Part shown: piece after piece, positions 43,320-53,490 of the stretch
Layout: every line of letters begins with the position of its first letter
Numbering within the stretch: position 1 is the first letter of the stretch
From: Rhodospirillales bacterium
GTDB taxonomy: Bacteria > Pseudomonadota > Alphaproteobacteria > ATCC43930 > CGMCC-115725
NCBI GenBank assembly: GCA_947473305.1
Contig: CANJCB010000020.1
Span: 1 to 64,000, forward strand
Reading direction: 5' to 3'
Length of the DNA: 64,000 nt
Translations under genes and position numbers: made by a program
The notes under the pieces: generated by a model
Databases searched by the model: none
What the model was told of the DNA's origin: nothing
What the model saw: the letters and a program-made list of their open reading frames with translations, nothing else

Positions 43320-43586
43320 ATGATATCCTACGCTGCCGCGGTCTATCTCTTGTGTTTCCTGACCAGCCTGACGGCCATGTCGCTGCTGCTGCGCAGCTAT
43401 TGGGCAAGCCGATCGAGGCTCCTCATGTGGAGCACGCTGGGATTTGTCGCACTGACGATCAACAATCTTTTTCTGCTGCTCGACACGGTGGTTCTGCCCG
43501 ATATCGACCTCCTGGCGATCCGTCAGATCTCGGCGCTGACCGGGGCGGGATTGCTGCTCTACGGCTTGATCCTGGAAGTGGACTAA
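43320..43586 (+). CDS. DUF5985-like mini membrane protein
   Basis: 88 residues with three hydrophobic helices (about residues 4-22, 37-55 and 68-85) and short charged loops (RSYWASRSRL). The pattern fits DUF5985, a group of small integral membrane proteins of unknown function that I recall near sensor kinases in alphaproteobacteria. It starts seven bases after the winged-helix-like gene and is followed eight bases later by a second similar gene, so the pair may form a membrane partner for the soluble kinase encoded downstream (inference). Confidence 0.6.
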   Translation: MISYAAAVYLLCFLTSLTAMSLLLRSYWASRSRLLMWSTLGFVALTINNLFLLLDTVVLPDIDLLAIRQISALTGAGLLLYGLILEVD

Positions 43587-43593
43587 GCCGCAA

Positions 43594-43875
43594 ATGCCGC
43601 CAGCCTTTCCCGCCGATTTCGTGGCCGGCGCCCTGACCACGGGCTACTTGGTGATCGGTCTGCTTTTTATCAAATTCTGGCGGCGGACGCGGGATTCCTT
43701 CTTCCTTCTCTTCGCCATCGCCTTTGCCCTGCTCGCGAGCAACCAGGCGGCCTTCACGATGTCGCGCAGCGAGGGGCAAGAGCAGATCTGGATCTTTACG
43801 CTGCGCCTGGCCGCTTTCGCCCTGATCATCGCCGCCATCGTGCTGAAGAACATCCGCGGAAAAGGAAGTTCTTAA
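43594..43875 (+). CDS. DUF5985-like mini membrane protein, second copy
   Basis: 93 residues, also with three hydrophobic segments (about 7-27, 36-56 and 69-87) and an inner basic loop (KFWRRTRDS). It resembles the preceding protein in size and topology, though residue identity is low. It follows eight bases behind that gene and precedes the HAMP-array kinase by about 160 bases. The soluble kinase has no membrane segments, so such small membrane proteins may be its anchor or sensor (inference). Confidence 0.58.
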   Translation: MPPAFPADFVAGALTTGYLVIGLLFIKFWRRTRDSFFLLFAIAFALLASNQAAFTMSRSEGQEQIWIFTLRLAAFALIIAAIVLKNIRGKGSS

Positions 43876-44032
43876 CGCCAAGCTCCCACTTCCGGGTCGG
43901 AAAGCGGCAATCACCCTCCAAGGGATGGAAAATCTCGTCCTAATTAGAATGCGTAAGTATTCCAAACACCGAATAAAATCTGGGATGAGGCATTCCGCCC
44001 ACGAAGCGCGGAACGAAACAGGAGACGGCTTT

Positions 44033-47000
44033 ATGGCAGCGACCAGCAAGGCGGCCGCACAGGCGGTCATTGCGCCCTCGGAAGGCATCATGCCGCCGCT
44101 GCGGACACGACGTAACGGCAAGGCCAATGGCAACGGTCACGACCATGCCGACGCCGGCGAGCGGCCGCTCGACATGCAGCTCTTGCTGGACGCGCTCCAG
44201 TCCATGAAGGTCGGCGAGTTCTCGGTCCGATTGCCTCGGGGCGCCGTGGGTCTTGCCGGCAAGATCGCCGATACCTTCAACGAGATCGTCGCCGCCAACG
44301 AGCGCATGGCCAAGCAGCTTGAGGAAGTCGGCCAGGTCGTCGGCCGCGAAGGCAAAACCAAGAAGCGCGTGAGCTTCAGTCTCTCCTCCGGCTCCTGGGG
44401 CGAAATGGAGGATTCGGTCAATACGCTGATCGACGACCTCATTTCGCCGACCACGACGGTCACACGCGCCATCGCCGCCGTCGCGCGCGGCGACCTCACG
44501 CAGAAAGTGGAATTGGAAGTCGAGGGGCGCCCCTTGAAGGGCGAGTTCCTGCGCTCGGCGAATATCGTCAATACGATGATCGAGCAGCTCAGCGTCTTCA
44601 CCTCGGAAGTGACCCGCGTGGCGCGCGAAGTCGGCACCGACGGCAAGCTCGGCGGACAGGCGCAGATCCGCGAAGTGACGGGCGTATGGAAGGACCTGAC
44701 CGAGAGCGTCAATTCCATGGCCTCGAACCTGACCGCCCAGGTCCGCAACATCGCCGAAGTCACTATCGCCGTGGCCAACGGCGATCTCTCCAAGAAGATC
44801 ACCGTCGACGTGCGGGGCGAGATTTTGCAGCTGAAAGAAGCCATCAACACGATGGTGGATCAGCTGCGTTCCTTCGCGTCTGAAGTGACCCGCGTGGCGC
44901 GCGAAGTCGGCACCGAAGGCAAGCTCGGCGGACAGGCGCTGGTGCCTGGCGTGGCCGGCACCTGGAAGGATCTGACGGACTCAGTCAACGCCATGTGCGG
45001 CAACCTCACCGATCAGGTCCGCAACATCGCGCAGGTTACGACCGCCGTGGCGCGCGGCGACTTATCCCGCAAGATCACCGTGGACGTGCGCGGCGAAATT
45101 CTCGAACTTAAAGACACCATCAATACGATGGTGGACCAATTGAACGGTTTCGCGTCGGAAGTGACCCGCGTCGCCCGAGAGGTCGGCACCGAGGGACAGC
45201 TCGGCGGACAGGCGCAGGTCCCCGGCGTCGCCGGCACCTGGAAGGATCTCACTGACAGCGTCAATTCCATGGCCGGCAATCTCACCGGTCAGGTCCGCAA
45301 CATCGCCGAGGTGGCGACCGCCATCGCGCGCGGCGACTTGTCGAAGAAGATCACCGTGACCGTGAGCGGCGAGATCCTCCAGCTGAAAGAAACCATCAAC
45401 ACGATGGTCGATCAGCTCAACGGTTTCGCCTCGGAAGTGACCCGCGTCGCCCGAGAGGTCGGTACCGAGGGACGGCTCGGCGGTCAGGCCAACGTGCTGG
45501 GCGTCGCCGGCACCTGGAAGGACTTGACCGAGAGCGTCAACTCCATGGCCTCGAACCTGACGGCCCAGGTCCGCAACATCGCCGAAGTCTCCACCGCCAT
45601 CGCCAGCGGCGACTTGTCAAAAAAGATCACCGTCAACGTCAGCGGCGAAATCCTGCAGCTGAAAGAGACCATCAACACGATGGTCGATCAGCTCAACGCC
45701 TTCGCTTCGGAAGTGACGCGCGTGGCGCGCGAAGTGGGCACCGAAGGAAAGCTTGGCGGGCAGGCCCAGGTGAAGGGCGTGGCCGGCACCTGGAAGGACT
45801 TGACCGATAGCGTCAATTCCATGGCCTCGAACCTGACGGGCCAAGTCCGAAACATCGCCGAAGTGGCCACCGCCGTGGCCCAGGGCGACTTGTTCCGCAA
45901 GATCACGGTGAACGTCAGCGGCGAGATCCTTCAGCTGAAGGAAACGCTCAATACCATGGTCGATCAGTTGAACGCCTTCGCGTCCGAAGTGACCCGCGTT
46001 GCGCGCGAAGTGGGCACCGAAGGACGGCTCGGCGGTCAGGCCAACGTGCCAGGCGTCGCAGGGACCTGGAAGGATCTGACGGACTCGGTCAACTCCATGG
46101 CCTCGAACCTGACAGGTCAGGTCCGTAACATCGCCGAAGTCGCGACCGCCATCGCCAATGGCGACTTGTCGCGCAAGATCACCGTCGACGTGCGCGGCGA
46201 GATCCTTCAGTTGAAGGAAACCCTCAACACCATGGTCGATCAGCTCAACCGTTTCGCGGGCGAGGTGACGCGCGTGGCGCGCGAAGTCGGCACGGACGGA
46301 CGGCTGGGCGGACAGGCCAATGTGCCGGGCGTGGCGGGTACCTGGAAGGATCTCACGGACTCCGTGAACTTCATGGCCGGCAACCTGACCGCCCAGGTCC
46401 GGAATATCGCCGAAGTGACCACGGCGGTGGCGCGCGGCGACTTGTCCCGCAAGATCACCGTGGACGTGAAAGGCGAGATCCTTCAGCTGAAGGAAACCAT
46501 CAACACGATGGTCGATCAGCTCAACGCCTTCGCGTCCGAAGTGACCCGCGTCGCCAAGGAAGTGGGCACCGAAGGCAAGCTCGGCGGACAGGCTTCCGTG
46601 CCGGGTGTCGCCGGCACCTGGAAGGACTTGACCGAGAACGTCAACTTCATGGCGTCCAACCTGACGGGTCAGGTCCGCAACATCGCCGAGGTGGCGACCG
46701 CCATCGCCAGCGGCGACTTGTCCAAGAAGATCACCGTGGACGTACGCGGTGAGATCCTGCAGCTGAAAGAAACCATGAACACCATGGTGGAGCAGTTGCG
46801 CTCCTTCGCCGCCGAAGTGACCCGCGTCGCCCGCGAGGTCGGCACCGACGGAAGGCTCGGCGGGCAGGCCGTGGTGCCAGGTGTTGCGGGCACCTGGAAG
46901 GACCTGACGGATAACGTCAACCTCCTCGCCGCAAACCTCACGACCCAGGTCCGCAACATCGCCGAGGTGACCACGGCCGTGGCGCGCGGCGACTTGTCCC

Positions 47001-50000
47001 GCAAGATCACCGTGGATGCCCGCGGCGAAATCCTGGAACTCAAGAACACCATCAACACCATGGTGGACCAGCTCAACGCCTTCGCCGGCGAAGTGACCCG
47101 TGTGGCGCGCGAAGTCGGCACCGAGGGCAAGCTCGGCGGACAGGCCCTGGTGCCTGGGGTTGCGGGCACCTGGAAGGATCTCACCGACACCGTCAACGTC
47201 ATGGCCGTGAACCTCACCGAACAGGTGCGCGGCATCGTGAAGGTGGTGACCGCCGTCGCCGATGGTGACCTCAAACAGAATCTCACCGTGCAGTCGAAGG
47301 GTGAGGTTGCGGCGCTCGCCGAGACCATCAACAACATGACGAACACGCTGGCGACCTTCGCCGATCAGGTGACGACGGTCGCCCGCGAAGTCGGCGTGGA
47401 AGGACGGCTCGGCGGTCAGGCCAACGTGCCGGGCGCCGCCGGCACCTGGAAGGATCTGACCGGCAACGTGAACCTGCTGGCTGCCAATCTCACGACCCAG
47501 GTGCGCGCCATCGCCGAGGTGGCGACCGCCGTGACCAAGGGCGATCTCACGCGCTCCATCCAGGTCGAGGCGCGCGGCGAAGTGGCTGAGCTGAAAGACA
47601 ACATCAACACCATGATCGACAACCTCCGGCTCACCACGGACCGGAACACCGATCAGGACTGGCTCAAGACCAACCTCGCGCGCTTCACCAGCATGCTCCA
47701 GGGCCAGCGCGAACTATCGACAGTCGGCAAGATGCTTCTGTCGGAACTCTCGCCGCTGGTCGAGGCGCAGAACGGCGTTATCTATCTCGTGGAAAGCGAT
47801 GGACTTAAACTGCTCTCGGCCTACGCCGACGCGGACGAGGGGCTTGGCGGCCATCCTGAAAAGATCCATTTCGGCGAGGGCCTGATCGGTCAATCCGCTG
47901 CCGACGCGCGCCGGCTCCTCATCACCGAGATGCCATCGAATGTAGTGCCGATCCGGTCGGGCCTCTTCAGGGTCACGCCGACCAATGTGATCGTCATGCC
48001 GGTGCTTTTCGAGGGCCAGGTCAAGGCGGTGATCGAGCTTGCCTCCGCCGCGTCCTTCACCGACCTCCAGGTTTCCTTCCTCGACCAGCTCACCGCCAGC
48101 ATCGGGATCCTGCTGAACAGCATCGAAGCGACCATGCAGACCGAGGGCCTGCTGAAGCAGTCGCAGCAGCTCGCCACCGAGCTCCAGACCCAGCAGCGCG
48201 AGTTGCAGCAGACCAACGAACAGCTGGAGCAGAAGGCCCAGCAGCTCGCCGAGCGCAACGTCGAGGTGGAGCGCAAGAACCAGGAAATCGAACAGGCCCG
48301 CCGCGCGGTCGAGGAAAAGGCGACCGAACTCGCCCTGACCTCGAAATACAAGTCCGAATTCCTCGCCAACATGTCCCACGAGCTGCGCACGCCGCTCAAT
48401 TCGATCCTGATTCTCGGCCAGCAGCTGGTAGACAATCCGGATCACAACCTGACCGGCAAGCAGGTCGAATTCGCGCGCACAATCCATGGCGCCGGCACCG
48501 ATCTTCTCAACCTTATCAGCGACATCCTCGATCTTTCCAAGATCGAATCCGGCACCGTCTCGGTCGATGCGGAAGAGGTCTTCCTCTCGAACCTCAACGA
48601 TGTGGTCGCGCGGCCATTCCGGCACGAGGCCGAGAGCCGGGGCCTCTCCTTCGAGGTGCAGATCGATCCGCATCTCGACCGCAGCATCTACACGGACTCA
48701 AAGCGGGTTCAGCAGGTGCTCAAGAACCTTCTCTCCAACGCCTTCAAGTTCACCGCGCATGGCGGGGTGCGGCTGACGGTCTCCAGCGTCGCGGGCGGAT
48801 GGAGCCCCGATCATCCGACCCTGCCCAACGCGCCGGCGGTCGTCGCCTTCGAGGTGTCCGACACGGGCATCGGCATCCCGCCCGAAAAGCAGAGGATCAT
48901 TTTCGAAGCCTTCCAGCAGGCCGATGCGAGCACCAGCCGCAAATATGGCGGCACCGGTCTCGGCCTCGCCATCAGCCGCGAACTTGCCTACCTGCTCGGC
49001 GGCGAAATCCAGCTCCGCAGCACCCCCGGCATGGGCAGCACCTTCACCTTGTTCCTGCCCCTGAGATATGTGGGACCGTCCGGCGCGCAGCGACCCGTCA
49101 CGCAGCAGTCTCAGTTGCCGGCGCCGAACACCTGGGCCAGCAGCGCCGTTGTCGCCCGCGTCACGGACAGCCAGCCGGAGCCGGTGCCCGACGACCGCGC
49201 CACGGTCATGGAGGGAGACGCCGTCCTGCTGATCGTCGAGGATGATCCGCATTATGCGCGGATCATGGCCGATCTCGCCCATGACTCCGGGCTCAAGGTA
49301 TTGGTCGCCGCCAGAGGCGCCGAGGCCCTGGCGCTTGCCCGCGAATATCGGCCGAGCGCGGTGTCGCTCGACGTCTTCCTTCCCGACATGCTCGGCTGGA
49401 CCGTGTTGAGCCAGTTGAAGCAGGATCCGGCGACCCGTCATATCCCGGTCCAGATCGTGACCATGGACGAAGACCGCCAGCACGGCCTCGCTCGGGGCGC
49501 CTTCTCCTTCATCACCAAGCCGACCACCAAGGAGGGTCTTGAAGGCGCGCTCACGCGGATCAAGGACTTCACCAAGCCCCGTCGCAAGCAGCTGCTGGTC
49601 ATCGAGGACAATGCGGCCGAACGGCTGAGCATCACCGAACTTCTGGGCCACGACGATATCGATATCGTCTCGGTCGACACCGGGGCCGCGGCGCTTCAGA
49701 TCCTCACCGAGGAGCCCTTCGACTGCGTCGTGCTCGACCTCCGGTTGCCGGACATGACCGGTTTCGATCTGCTCGCCAATTTCCGGGACAACCCGGCATT
49801 GATGGACCTGCCGGTTGTGGTCTTCACGGGTCGCGAGTTGTCGCCCGAGGAGGACGCGCAGCTTCACACCATGGCCCGCAGCGTCGTGGTAAAGGGCGTC
49901 GAATCGCCGGAGCGGCTGCTCGACGAAACCGCCTTGTTCCTCCATCGCGTCGTCGCCGATCTGCCGACCGAAAAGCGCGACATGCTGGAACGGCTCCATA

Positions 50001-50389
50001 GCTCCGACGAGGATCTCGTCGGCAAGACGGTTCTGCTGGTGGACGACGACGCGCGCAACATCTTCGCCTTGAGTTCCGTCCTTGAACGGCGCGGCATGCG
50101 TGTGCCGACGGCCACCACGGGCAGCGAGGCGATCGAGCTTCTGAACTCGACGCCGGATGTCTCTCTCGTTCTGATGGACATCATGATGCCGGAGATGGAC
50201 GGCTATGAGACCATGGGCGTCATCCGGCAGAACCCGGCCCTGCGGCGACTGCCGATCATCGCCCTGACGGCCAAGGCGATGAAAGGCGACCGCGAGAAAT
50301 GCCTGGAGGCAGGCGCTTCCGATTATCTCGCGAAGCCGGTGAATACGGAGCAGCTGCTCTCGGCGCTCCGCATGTGGCTCCATCGTTAG
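44033..50389 (+). CDS. Soluble hybrid histidine kinase with long HAMP array and three receivers
   Basis: 2118 residues from the ATG at 44033 (AGGAG upstream); a longer frame from 43925 lacks a ribosome site. There is no signal or membrane helix. Residues about 45-1200 are HAMP-type repeats: a divergent first domain, then 12 copies of RNIAEV..AVARGDL..KITV..RGEI modules separated by 11 linkers with [10 protein letters not shown] and GTWKDLT, each unit 92 residues. A GAF domain (about 1215-1370), a Gln/Glu coiled coil, HisKA with His1449 ([13 protein letters not shown]), the ATPase domain, and receivers with Asp1780, Asp1902 and Asp2049 follow. The layout recalls fungal group III (Nik1/Os-1) osmosensing kinases, but with more units. 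It probably senses a cytosolic stress or a partner protein. Confidence 0.94.
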   Translation: MAATSKAAAQAVIAPSEGIMPPLRTRRNGKANGNGHDHADAGERPLDMQLLLDALQSMKVGEFSVRLPRGAVGLAGKIADTFNEIVAANERMAKQLEEVGQVVGREGKTKKRVSFSLSSGSWGEMEDSVNTLIDDLISPTTTVTRAIAAVARGDLTQKVELEVEGRPLKGEFLRSANIVNTMIEQLSVFTSEVTRVAREVGTDGKLGGQAQIREVTGVWKDLTESVNSMASNLTAQVRNIAEVTIAVANGDLSKKITVDVRGEILQLKEAINTMVDQLRSFASEVTRVAREVGTEGKLGGQALVPGVAGTWKDLTDSVNAMCGNLTDQVRNIAQVTTAVARGDLSRKITVDVRGEILELKDTINTMVDQLNGFASEVTRVAREVGTEGQLGGQAQVPGVAGTWKDLTDSVNSMAGNLTGQVRNIAEVATAIARGDLSKKITVTVSGEILQLKETINTMVDQLNGFASEVTRVAREVGTEGRLGGQANVLGVAGTWKDLTESVNSMASNLTAQVRNIAEVSTAIASGDLSKKITVNVSGEILQLKETINTMVDQLNAFASEVTRVAREVGTEGKLGGQAQVKGVAGTWKDLTDSVNSMASNLTGQVRNIAEVATAVAQGDLFRKITVNVSGEILQLKETLNTMVDQLNAFASEVTRVAREVGTEGRLGGQANVPGVAGTWKDLTDSVNSMASNLTGQVRNIAEVATAIANGDLSRKITVDVRGEILQLKETLNTMVDQLNRFAGEVTRVAREVGTDGRLGGQANVPGVAGTWKDLTDSVNFMAGNLTAQVRNIAEVTTAVARGDLSRKITVDVKGEILQLKETINTMVDQLNAFASEVTRVAKEVGTEGKLGGQASVPGVAGTWKDLTENVNFMASNLTGQVRNIAEVATAIASGDLSKKITVDVRGEILQLKETMNTMVEQLRSFAAEVTRVAREVGTDGRLGGQAVVPGVAGTWKDLTDNVNLLAANLTTQVRNIAEVTTAVARGDLSRKITVDARGEILELKNTINTMVDQLNAFAGEVTRVAREVGTEGKLGGQALVPGVAGTWKDLTDTVNVMAVNLTEQVRGIVKVVTAVADGDLKQNLTVQSKGEVAALAETINNMTNTLATFADQVTTVAREVGVEGRLGGQANVPGAAGTWKDLTGNVNLLAANLTTQVRAIAEVATAVTKGDLTRSIQVEARGEVAELKDNINTMIDNLRLTTDRNTDQDWLKTNLARFTSMLQGQRELSTVGKMLLSELSPLVEAQNGVIYLVESDGLKLLSAYADADEGLGGHPEKIHFGEGLIGQSAADARRLLITEMPSNVVPIRSGLFRVTPTNVIVMPVLFEGQVKAVIELASAASFTDLQVSFLDQLTASIGILLNSIEATMQTEGLLKQSQQLATELQTQQRELQQTNEQLEQKAQQLAERNVEVERKNQEIEQARRAVEEKATELALTSKYKSEFLANMSHELRTPLNSILILGQQLVDNPDHNLTGKQVEFARTIHGAGTDLLNLISDILDLSKIESGTVSVDAEEVFLSNLNDVVARPFRHEAESRGLSFEVQIDPHLDRSIYTDSKRVQQVLKNLLSNAFKFTAHGGVRLTVSSVAGGWSPDHPTLPNAPAVVAFEVSDTGIGIPPEKQRIIFEAFQQADASTSRKYGGTGLGLAISRELAYLLGGEIQLRSTPGMGSTFTLFLPLRYVGPSGAQRPVTQQSQLPAPNTWASSAVVARVTDSQPEPVPDDRATVMEGDAVLLIVEDDPHYARIMADLAHDSGLKVLVAARGAEALALAREYRPSAVSLDVFLPDMLGWTVLSQLKQDPATRHIPVQIVTMDEDRQHGLARGAFSFITKPTTKEGLEGALTRIKDFTKPRRKQLLVIEDNAAERLSITELLGHDDIDIVSVDTGAAALQILTEEPFDCVVLDLRLPDMTGFDLLANFRDNPALMDLPVVVFTGRELSPEEDAQLHTMARSVVVKGVESPERLLDETALFLHRVVADLPTEKRDMLERLHSSDEDLVGKTVLLVDDDARNIFALSSVLERRGMRVPTATTGSEAIELLNSTPDVSLVLMDIMMPEMDGYETMGVIRQNPALRRLPIIALTAKAMKGDREKCLEAGASDYLAKPVNTEQLLSALRMWLHR
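44606..47641 (+). repeat. 276-bp in-frame tandem repeat encoding HAMP units
   Basis: The DNA for the HAMP array repeats with an exact period of 276 bases (92 codons). The GAAGTGACC word occurs at 44606, 44882 and 45158, and the corresponding last linker starts at 47366, ten periods on, so no unit has gained or lost a base. Eleven linker-plus-HAMP units are seen. Copies in the middle are more alike than those at the ends, as expected from internal duplication by recombination. Such a repeat is prone to change in copy number. Confidence 0.9.
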
Positions 50390-50399
50390 GCCGCGCAAG

Positions 50400-51770
50400 A
50401 TGAACGCCAAGGAACCCGTCAATATCCTGCTGGTCGACGACCAGCCGGGTAAACTCTTGACCTACGAGACGATCCTCTCGGAACTCGGCGAGACCTTCAT
50501 CAAGGCAAGCTCCGCCCGCGAGGCCCTGGAGCATATCCTCAAGAAGAACATCGCCGTCATCCTGATCGACGTCTGCATGCCCGAGCTCGACGGCTTTGAG
50601 CTCGCGGCGATGATCCGCAATCATCCGCGCTTCCAGACCACGGCGATCATCTTCGTCTCGGCCATCGCGCTGACCGACTTCGACCGCATCAAGGGCTATG
50701 AGCATGGCGCGGTGGATTACGTGCCGGTGCCCGTGGTGCCGGAACTCCTGCGCGCCAAGGTGCGGGTCTTCGCGGATCTCTATCGCAAGACCCGGCAGCT
50801 CGAAGCCCTGAACATGGACCTGGAGCGCCGCGTATCGGATCGGACCTCCGAACTTGCCCAGGCGAATGCGGATCTTGAACGCCGGGTCGAGGAACGCACC
50901 CGCGAACGCGAGATGGCGCTCGCGCAGATCAACGAGATGCAGAAACTTGAAAGCCTGGGTCAGCTCACCGGCGGCGTCGCGCACGACTTCAACAATGTGC
51001 TCATGGCGATCCAGGGAAACCTTCAGCTCCTGGAGCGCAAGATGCCCGAAAGCGCGCCCGAGAGGAGTTATGTGGAAGGCGCGATGAAAGCGACGCGGCG
51101 GGGTGCGGCCCTCTCGCAACGCATGCTGGCCTTCGCCCGCCGCCAGGAGCTTCGGCCGGAGACGATCGACACGGTGCAGCTTGTCAACGGAATGGCGGAC
51201 ATGCTGGGCCGCACCCTCGGCCCCTCGATCGAGATCGGGATGGAATTCGAGGAGAACCTCGCCCAGATCCGCGCCGACCGAAACCAGCTCGAACTGGCGC
51301 TTCTCAATCTCGCGATCAACGCCCGCGACGCGATGCCCGAAGGGGGAAAGCTCTCCATCGCCGCGCGCCTGCGGAGGCTCGATGCCGGCAATCTGCAGAA
51401 TCTCGCGGCGGGCGAATATGTCTGCATCATCGTCACCGATACCGGCTGCGGCATGGATGAGGCGACCTTGAAGCGCGCGCCGGAACCCTTCTTCACCACC
51501 AAGGGAACAGGCAAGGGCACCGGGCTCGGCCTCTCCATGGTCTATGGGCTCGCGACCCAATCGGGCGGCACCGTGCGCATCGCGAGCCGGCCCAAAGTCG
51601 GCACGGCGATCGAAGTCTGGTTGCCGGTTTCGCGCATGACCCAAGCGGCCGAGGACGCCCCCCCCGTCGCCATCGGCGGAAAGCTCGCGGTCTTTCTGCG
51701 TGTTGCTCGTGGACGACGACGACTTGGTCATCGAGCCCACCTGCGGCATGCTCGAAGAACTGGGCCATAG
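50400..51770 (+). CDS. REC-histidine kinase, C-terminus frameshifted
   Basis: 456 codons, ten bases after the HAMP kinase. The domains are receiver (Asp57, LIDVCMPELDG), heptad linker, HisKA with His195 (GGVAHDFNNVL) and an ATPase domain (NLAINARDAMPEGG, GTGKGTGLGLSMVYGL). The frame is then lost after about residue 430: the tail becomes the Arg-rich sequence RVARGRRRLGHRAHLRHARR. The missing receiver continues in another frame from 51700. This family normally ends in a C-terminal receiver, so one base appears to be gained near 51690-51700. It would work with the adjacent kinase, as the locus at 4621-6486 works with its own hybrid kinase. Confidence 0.85.
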   Translation: MNAKEPVNILLVDDQPGKLLTYETILSELGETFIKASSAREALEHILKKNIAVILIDVCMPELDGFELAAMIRNHPRFQTTAIIFVSAIALTDFDRIKGYEHGAVDYVPVPVVPELLRAKVRVFADLYRKTRQLEALNMDLERRVSDRTSELAQANADLERRVEERTREREMALAQINEMQKLESLGQLTGGVAHDFNNVLMAIQGNLQLLERKMPESAPERSYVEGAMKATRRGAALSQRMLAFARRQELRPETIDTVQLVNGMADMLGRTLGPSIEIGMEFEENLAQIRADRNQLELALLNLAINARDAMPEGGKLSIAARLRRLDAGNLQNLAAGEYVCIIVTDTGCGMDEATLKRAPEPFFTTKGTGKGTGLGLSMVYGLATQSGGTVRIASRPKVGTAIEVWLPVSRMTQAAEDAPPVAIGGKLAVFLRVARGRRRLGHRAHLRHARRTGP

Positions 51771-52089
51771 GGTATTGACCGCTTCCACCGGGGCGCTGGC
51801 GCTCGACGTCCTGCGCCTCGATCCCAAGATCGATCTCGTCATCACCGATCACGCCATGCCGGGCATGACTGGCGCCGAGCTCGCTCACCGTGTCGCCGAA
51901 CTGAGGCCGGGCCTTCCGGTGATCCTCGCCACCGGCTATGCGGAAAGTCCGGGTGAAGAGAGTAAGCTCCCGCGGCTGCAAAAGCCCTTCACCATGGACA
52001 ATCTCGCCTGCGCCCTGGCAGACGTCTCCGAGATGCCCTCGACATCGAATGTCGTCGCCTTGAACGTGGCTGCCGCGGGCAAGCGTTAA
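51700..52089 (+). CDS. Receiver domain, split from the preceding kinase by a frameshift
   Basis: 129 codons beginning VLLVDDDDLVIEPTCG, with the phospho-Asp in LVITDHAMPGMTG and the switch Lys in LQKPFTMDN. It is a complete receiver domain with no output domain. The only start is a GTG at 51700 inside the kinase gene, without a clear ribosome site, so it may be translated only by coupling or frameshifting, or be a fragment of one originally fused protein. The short C-terminal tail (VVALNVAAAGKR) has no known function. Confidence 0.75.
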   Translation: MLLVDDDDLVIEPTCGMLEELGHRVLTASTGALALDVLRLDPKIDLVITDHAMPGMTGAELAHRVAELRPGLPVILATGYAESPGEESKLPRLQKPFTMDNLACALADVSEMPSTSNVVALNVAAAGKR

Positions 52090-52152
52090 AACCTTTTCGA
52101 TTTCCCGCCGCCCGCAGCCTCTGCCGGCGGCGCTCCCTTGCTCCTTCCGATT

Positions 52153-52180
52153 CCAGATCGCGACTCTGGGCTGGTTTTTT
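52153..52180 (+). terminator. Possible intrinsic terminator after the kinase locus
   Basis: CCAGA-TCGCGAC-TCTGG at 52153-52169 is followed five bases later by TTTTTT at 52175-52180. The stem is short but the T-run is good. It lies 70 bases past the receiver stop and would end the 42.9-52.1 kb transcript. Confidence 0.4.
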
Positions 52181-52227
52181 AAATGCGGCCGGGATAGGCT
52201 CGTTTCGAGCAGAGGGGATTTTGTAAA

Positions 52228-52237
52228 TTGAATTCAA
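52228..52237. promoter_or_regulatory. Palindrome TTGAATTCAA in an AT-rich tract
   Basis: A perfect 10-base palindrome within an AT-rich stretch (52217-52245, flanked by GATTT and AAATC), about 120 bases before the TauD-like pair. It may be an operator or part of the promoter for these genes. Confidence 0.28.
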
Positions 52238-52355
52238 AATAAATCACCTCGACAGCGCCCGGGCATCGACGAGTTGTCCGCGGAGACATAAGAACGGCTG
52301 GCGTGCCGACCCGCTTGAGAAGTAAAACTGGCGAGTGGTGCCTTTGGAGAGCGCG

Positions 52356-53474
52356 ATGAAGCAATATCCGATCCCGAGTCTCGACAGCATCCCCGGCGAC
52401 TACACGATGCCGGAAGGGCCGCTCCAGGGTCCCCATTGCTGGATGTCGGCGGACCATCAGACCTCGACCGACTGGCAGTATCGCCTGACCGAAGAGGATC
52501 TCGTCGAACTCGACGCGGCGCTCGCCCATGTGAACGAGGCCGGCCTCGACCTCATCGAGATCGAGAAGATGGATTTCCCCCTCGGCAAACTCGCCGCGAA
52601 ATTAAAGGGCCTGCGGCACGATATCCTCGAAGGCCGGGGCTTCGTGCAGATCAAGGGCGTCCCGGTCAAGTCGAAGTCGCGGCGCGACGCGGCGATCCTC
52701 TATTGGGGCATCGGCCTCCATCTCGGCTATCTGGTGCCGCAGAACGCGCGCGGACAACTCCTGGGACATGTGGTCAATCTCGGCCCGGTGCAGGAAGACG
52801 CGCGACACGTCGAGGCGGATCTCGCCCAACGCACCTTCGACCAGAACACCCGGCGCTTTCCCTTCCATGTGGACAGCGGCGACATCGTCGGGCTGATGTG
52901 CATGCATGGCGCGCGTCAGGGCGGTGAAAGCCTCATAGCCAGTTCCGCCGCGATCCATAACGAGATCATGCGGACCAGGCCCGACCTCCTGAAGGTGCTC
53001 TACAAGCCCTATTGGCGGGACCGTCGCGGCGGCGAGATCCCGACCGGAGCCAAGCCCTATTTCCCCATGCCGGTCTATTGCTATCACAACGGCCGGCTCT
53101 TCGCGCCCTATGGCTCCTCGAACATCCGCAGCGGTGGCAGCGGGACCACCCACGAGGGGCTGCCGGCCATGACGGCGGAGCAGCGCGAAGCGATCATGCT
53201 GCTGGAGAAGCTCGCCGAAGACCCGCGCTTCCATCTCAGCATGGAACTGGAAGCAGGCGACATCCAGCTTCTCAACAATCACCACATCATGCACGCCCGG
53301 ACGGAATACCGGGACTACCCCGAGCTCGACCGCCGCCGTCACCTGATGCGGCTCTGGATGGTCGTGCCGGAGCATCATCCCTTGCCCGAATGGCATTACA
53401 ACTGGTGGGGCGAAGGCCGGCGCGGCGGCATCTATATGCCGGGCATGGTCGAAGTCGCCCAGTGGGATCCGTAG
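52356..53474 (+). CDS. TauD/TfdA-family Fe(II)/2-oxoglutarate dioxygenase, copy 1 of a pair
   Basis: 372 residues from the ATG at 52356 (TTGGAGA upstream); a GTG at 52335 is an alternative. Iron ligands are His171 and Asp173 (FPFHVDSGD) and His313 (HIMHARTEY). RRRHLMRLWMV near the end carries the 2-oxoglutarate Arg. The C-terminal WHYNWWGEGRRGGIYMPGM is shared with the next gene. The two are paralogues in tandem, and the enzyme at 12403 is a more distant relative. Substrate unknown; sulfonates, betaines and aromatic ethers are known for the family. It lies 16 bases before its sister gene. Confidence 0.88.
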   Translation: MKQYPIPSLDSIPGDYTMPEGPLQGPHCWMSADHQTSTDWQYRLTEEDLVELDAALAHVNEAGLDLIEIEKMDFPLGKLAAKLKGLRHDILEGRGFVQIKGVPVKSKSRRDAAILYWGIGLHLGYLVPQNARGQLLGHVVNLGPVQEDARHVEADLAQRTFDQNTRRFPFHVDSGDIVGLMCMHGARQGGESLIASSAAIHNEIMRTRPDLLKVLYKPYWRDRRGGEIPTGAKPYFPMPVYCYHNGRLFAPYGSSNIRSGGSGTTHEGLPAMTAEQREAIMLLEKLAEDPRFHLSMELEAGDIQLLNNHHIMHARTEYRDYPELDRRRHLMRLWMVVPEHHPLPEWHYNWWGEGRRGGIYMPGMVEVAQWDP

Positions 53475-53490
53475 GCCGAGGAGTTTCGTC

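Noticed and set aside
44606-47641. Regular tandem repeat that could be mistaken for CRISPR or satellite DNA
   Set aside because: The period is 276 bases, an exact number of codons, and the repeats are a continuous in-frame HAMP protein array with no spacers.
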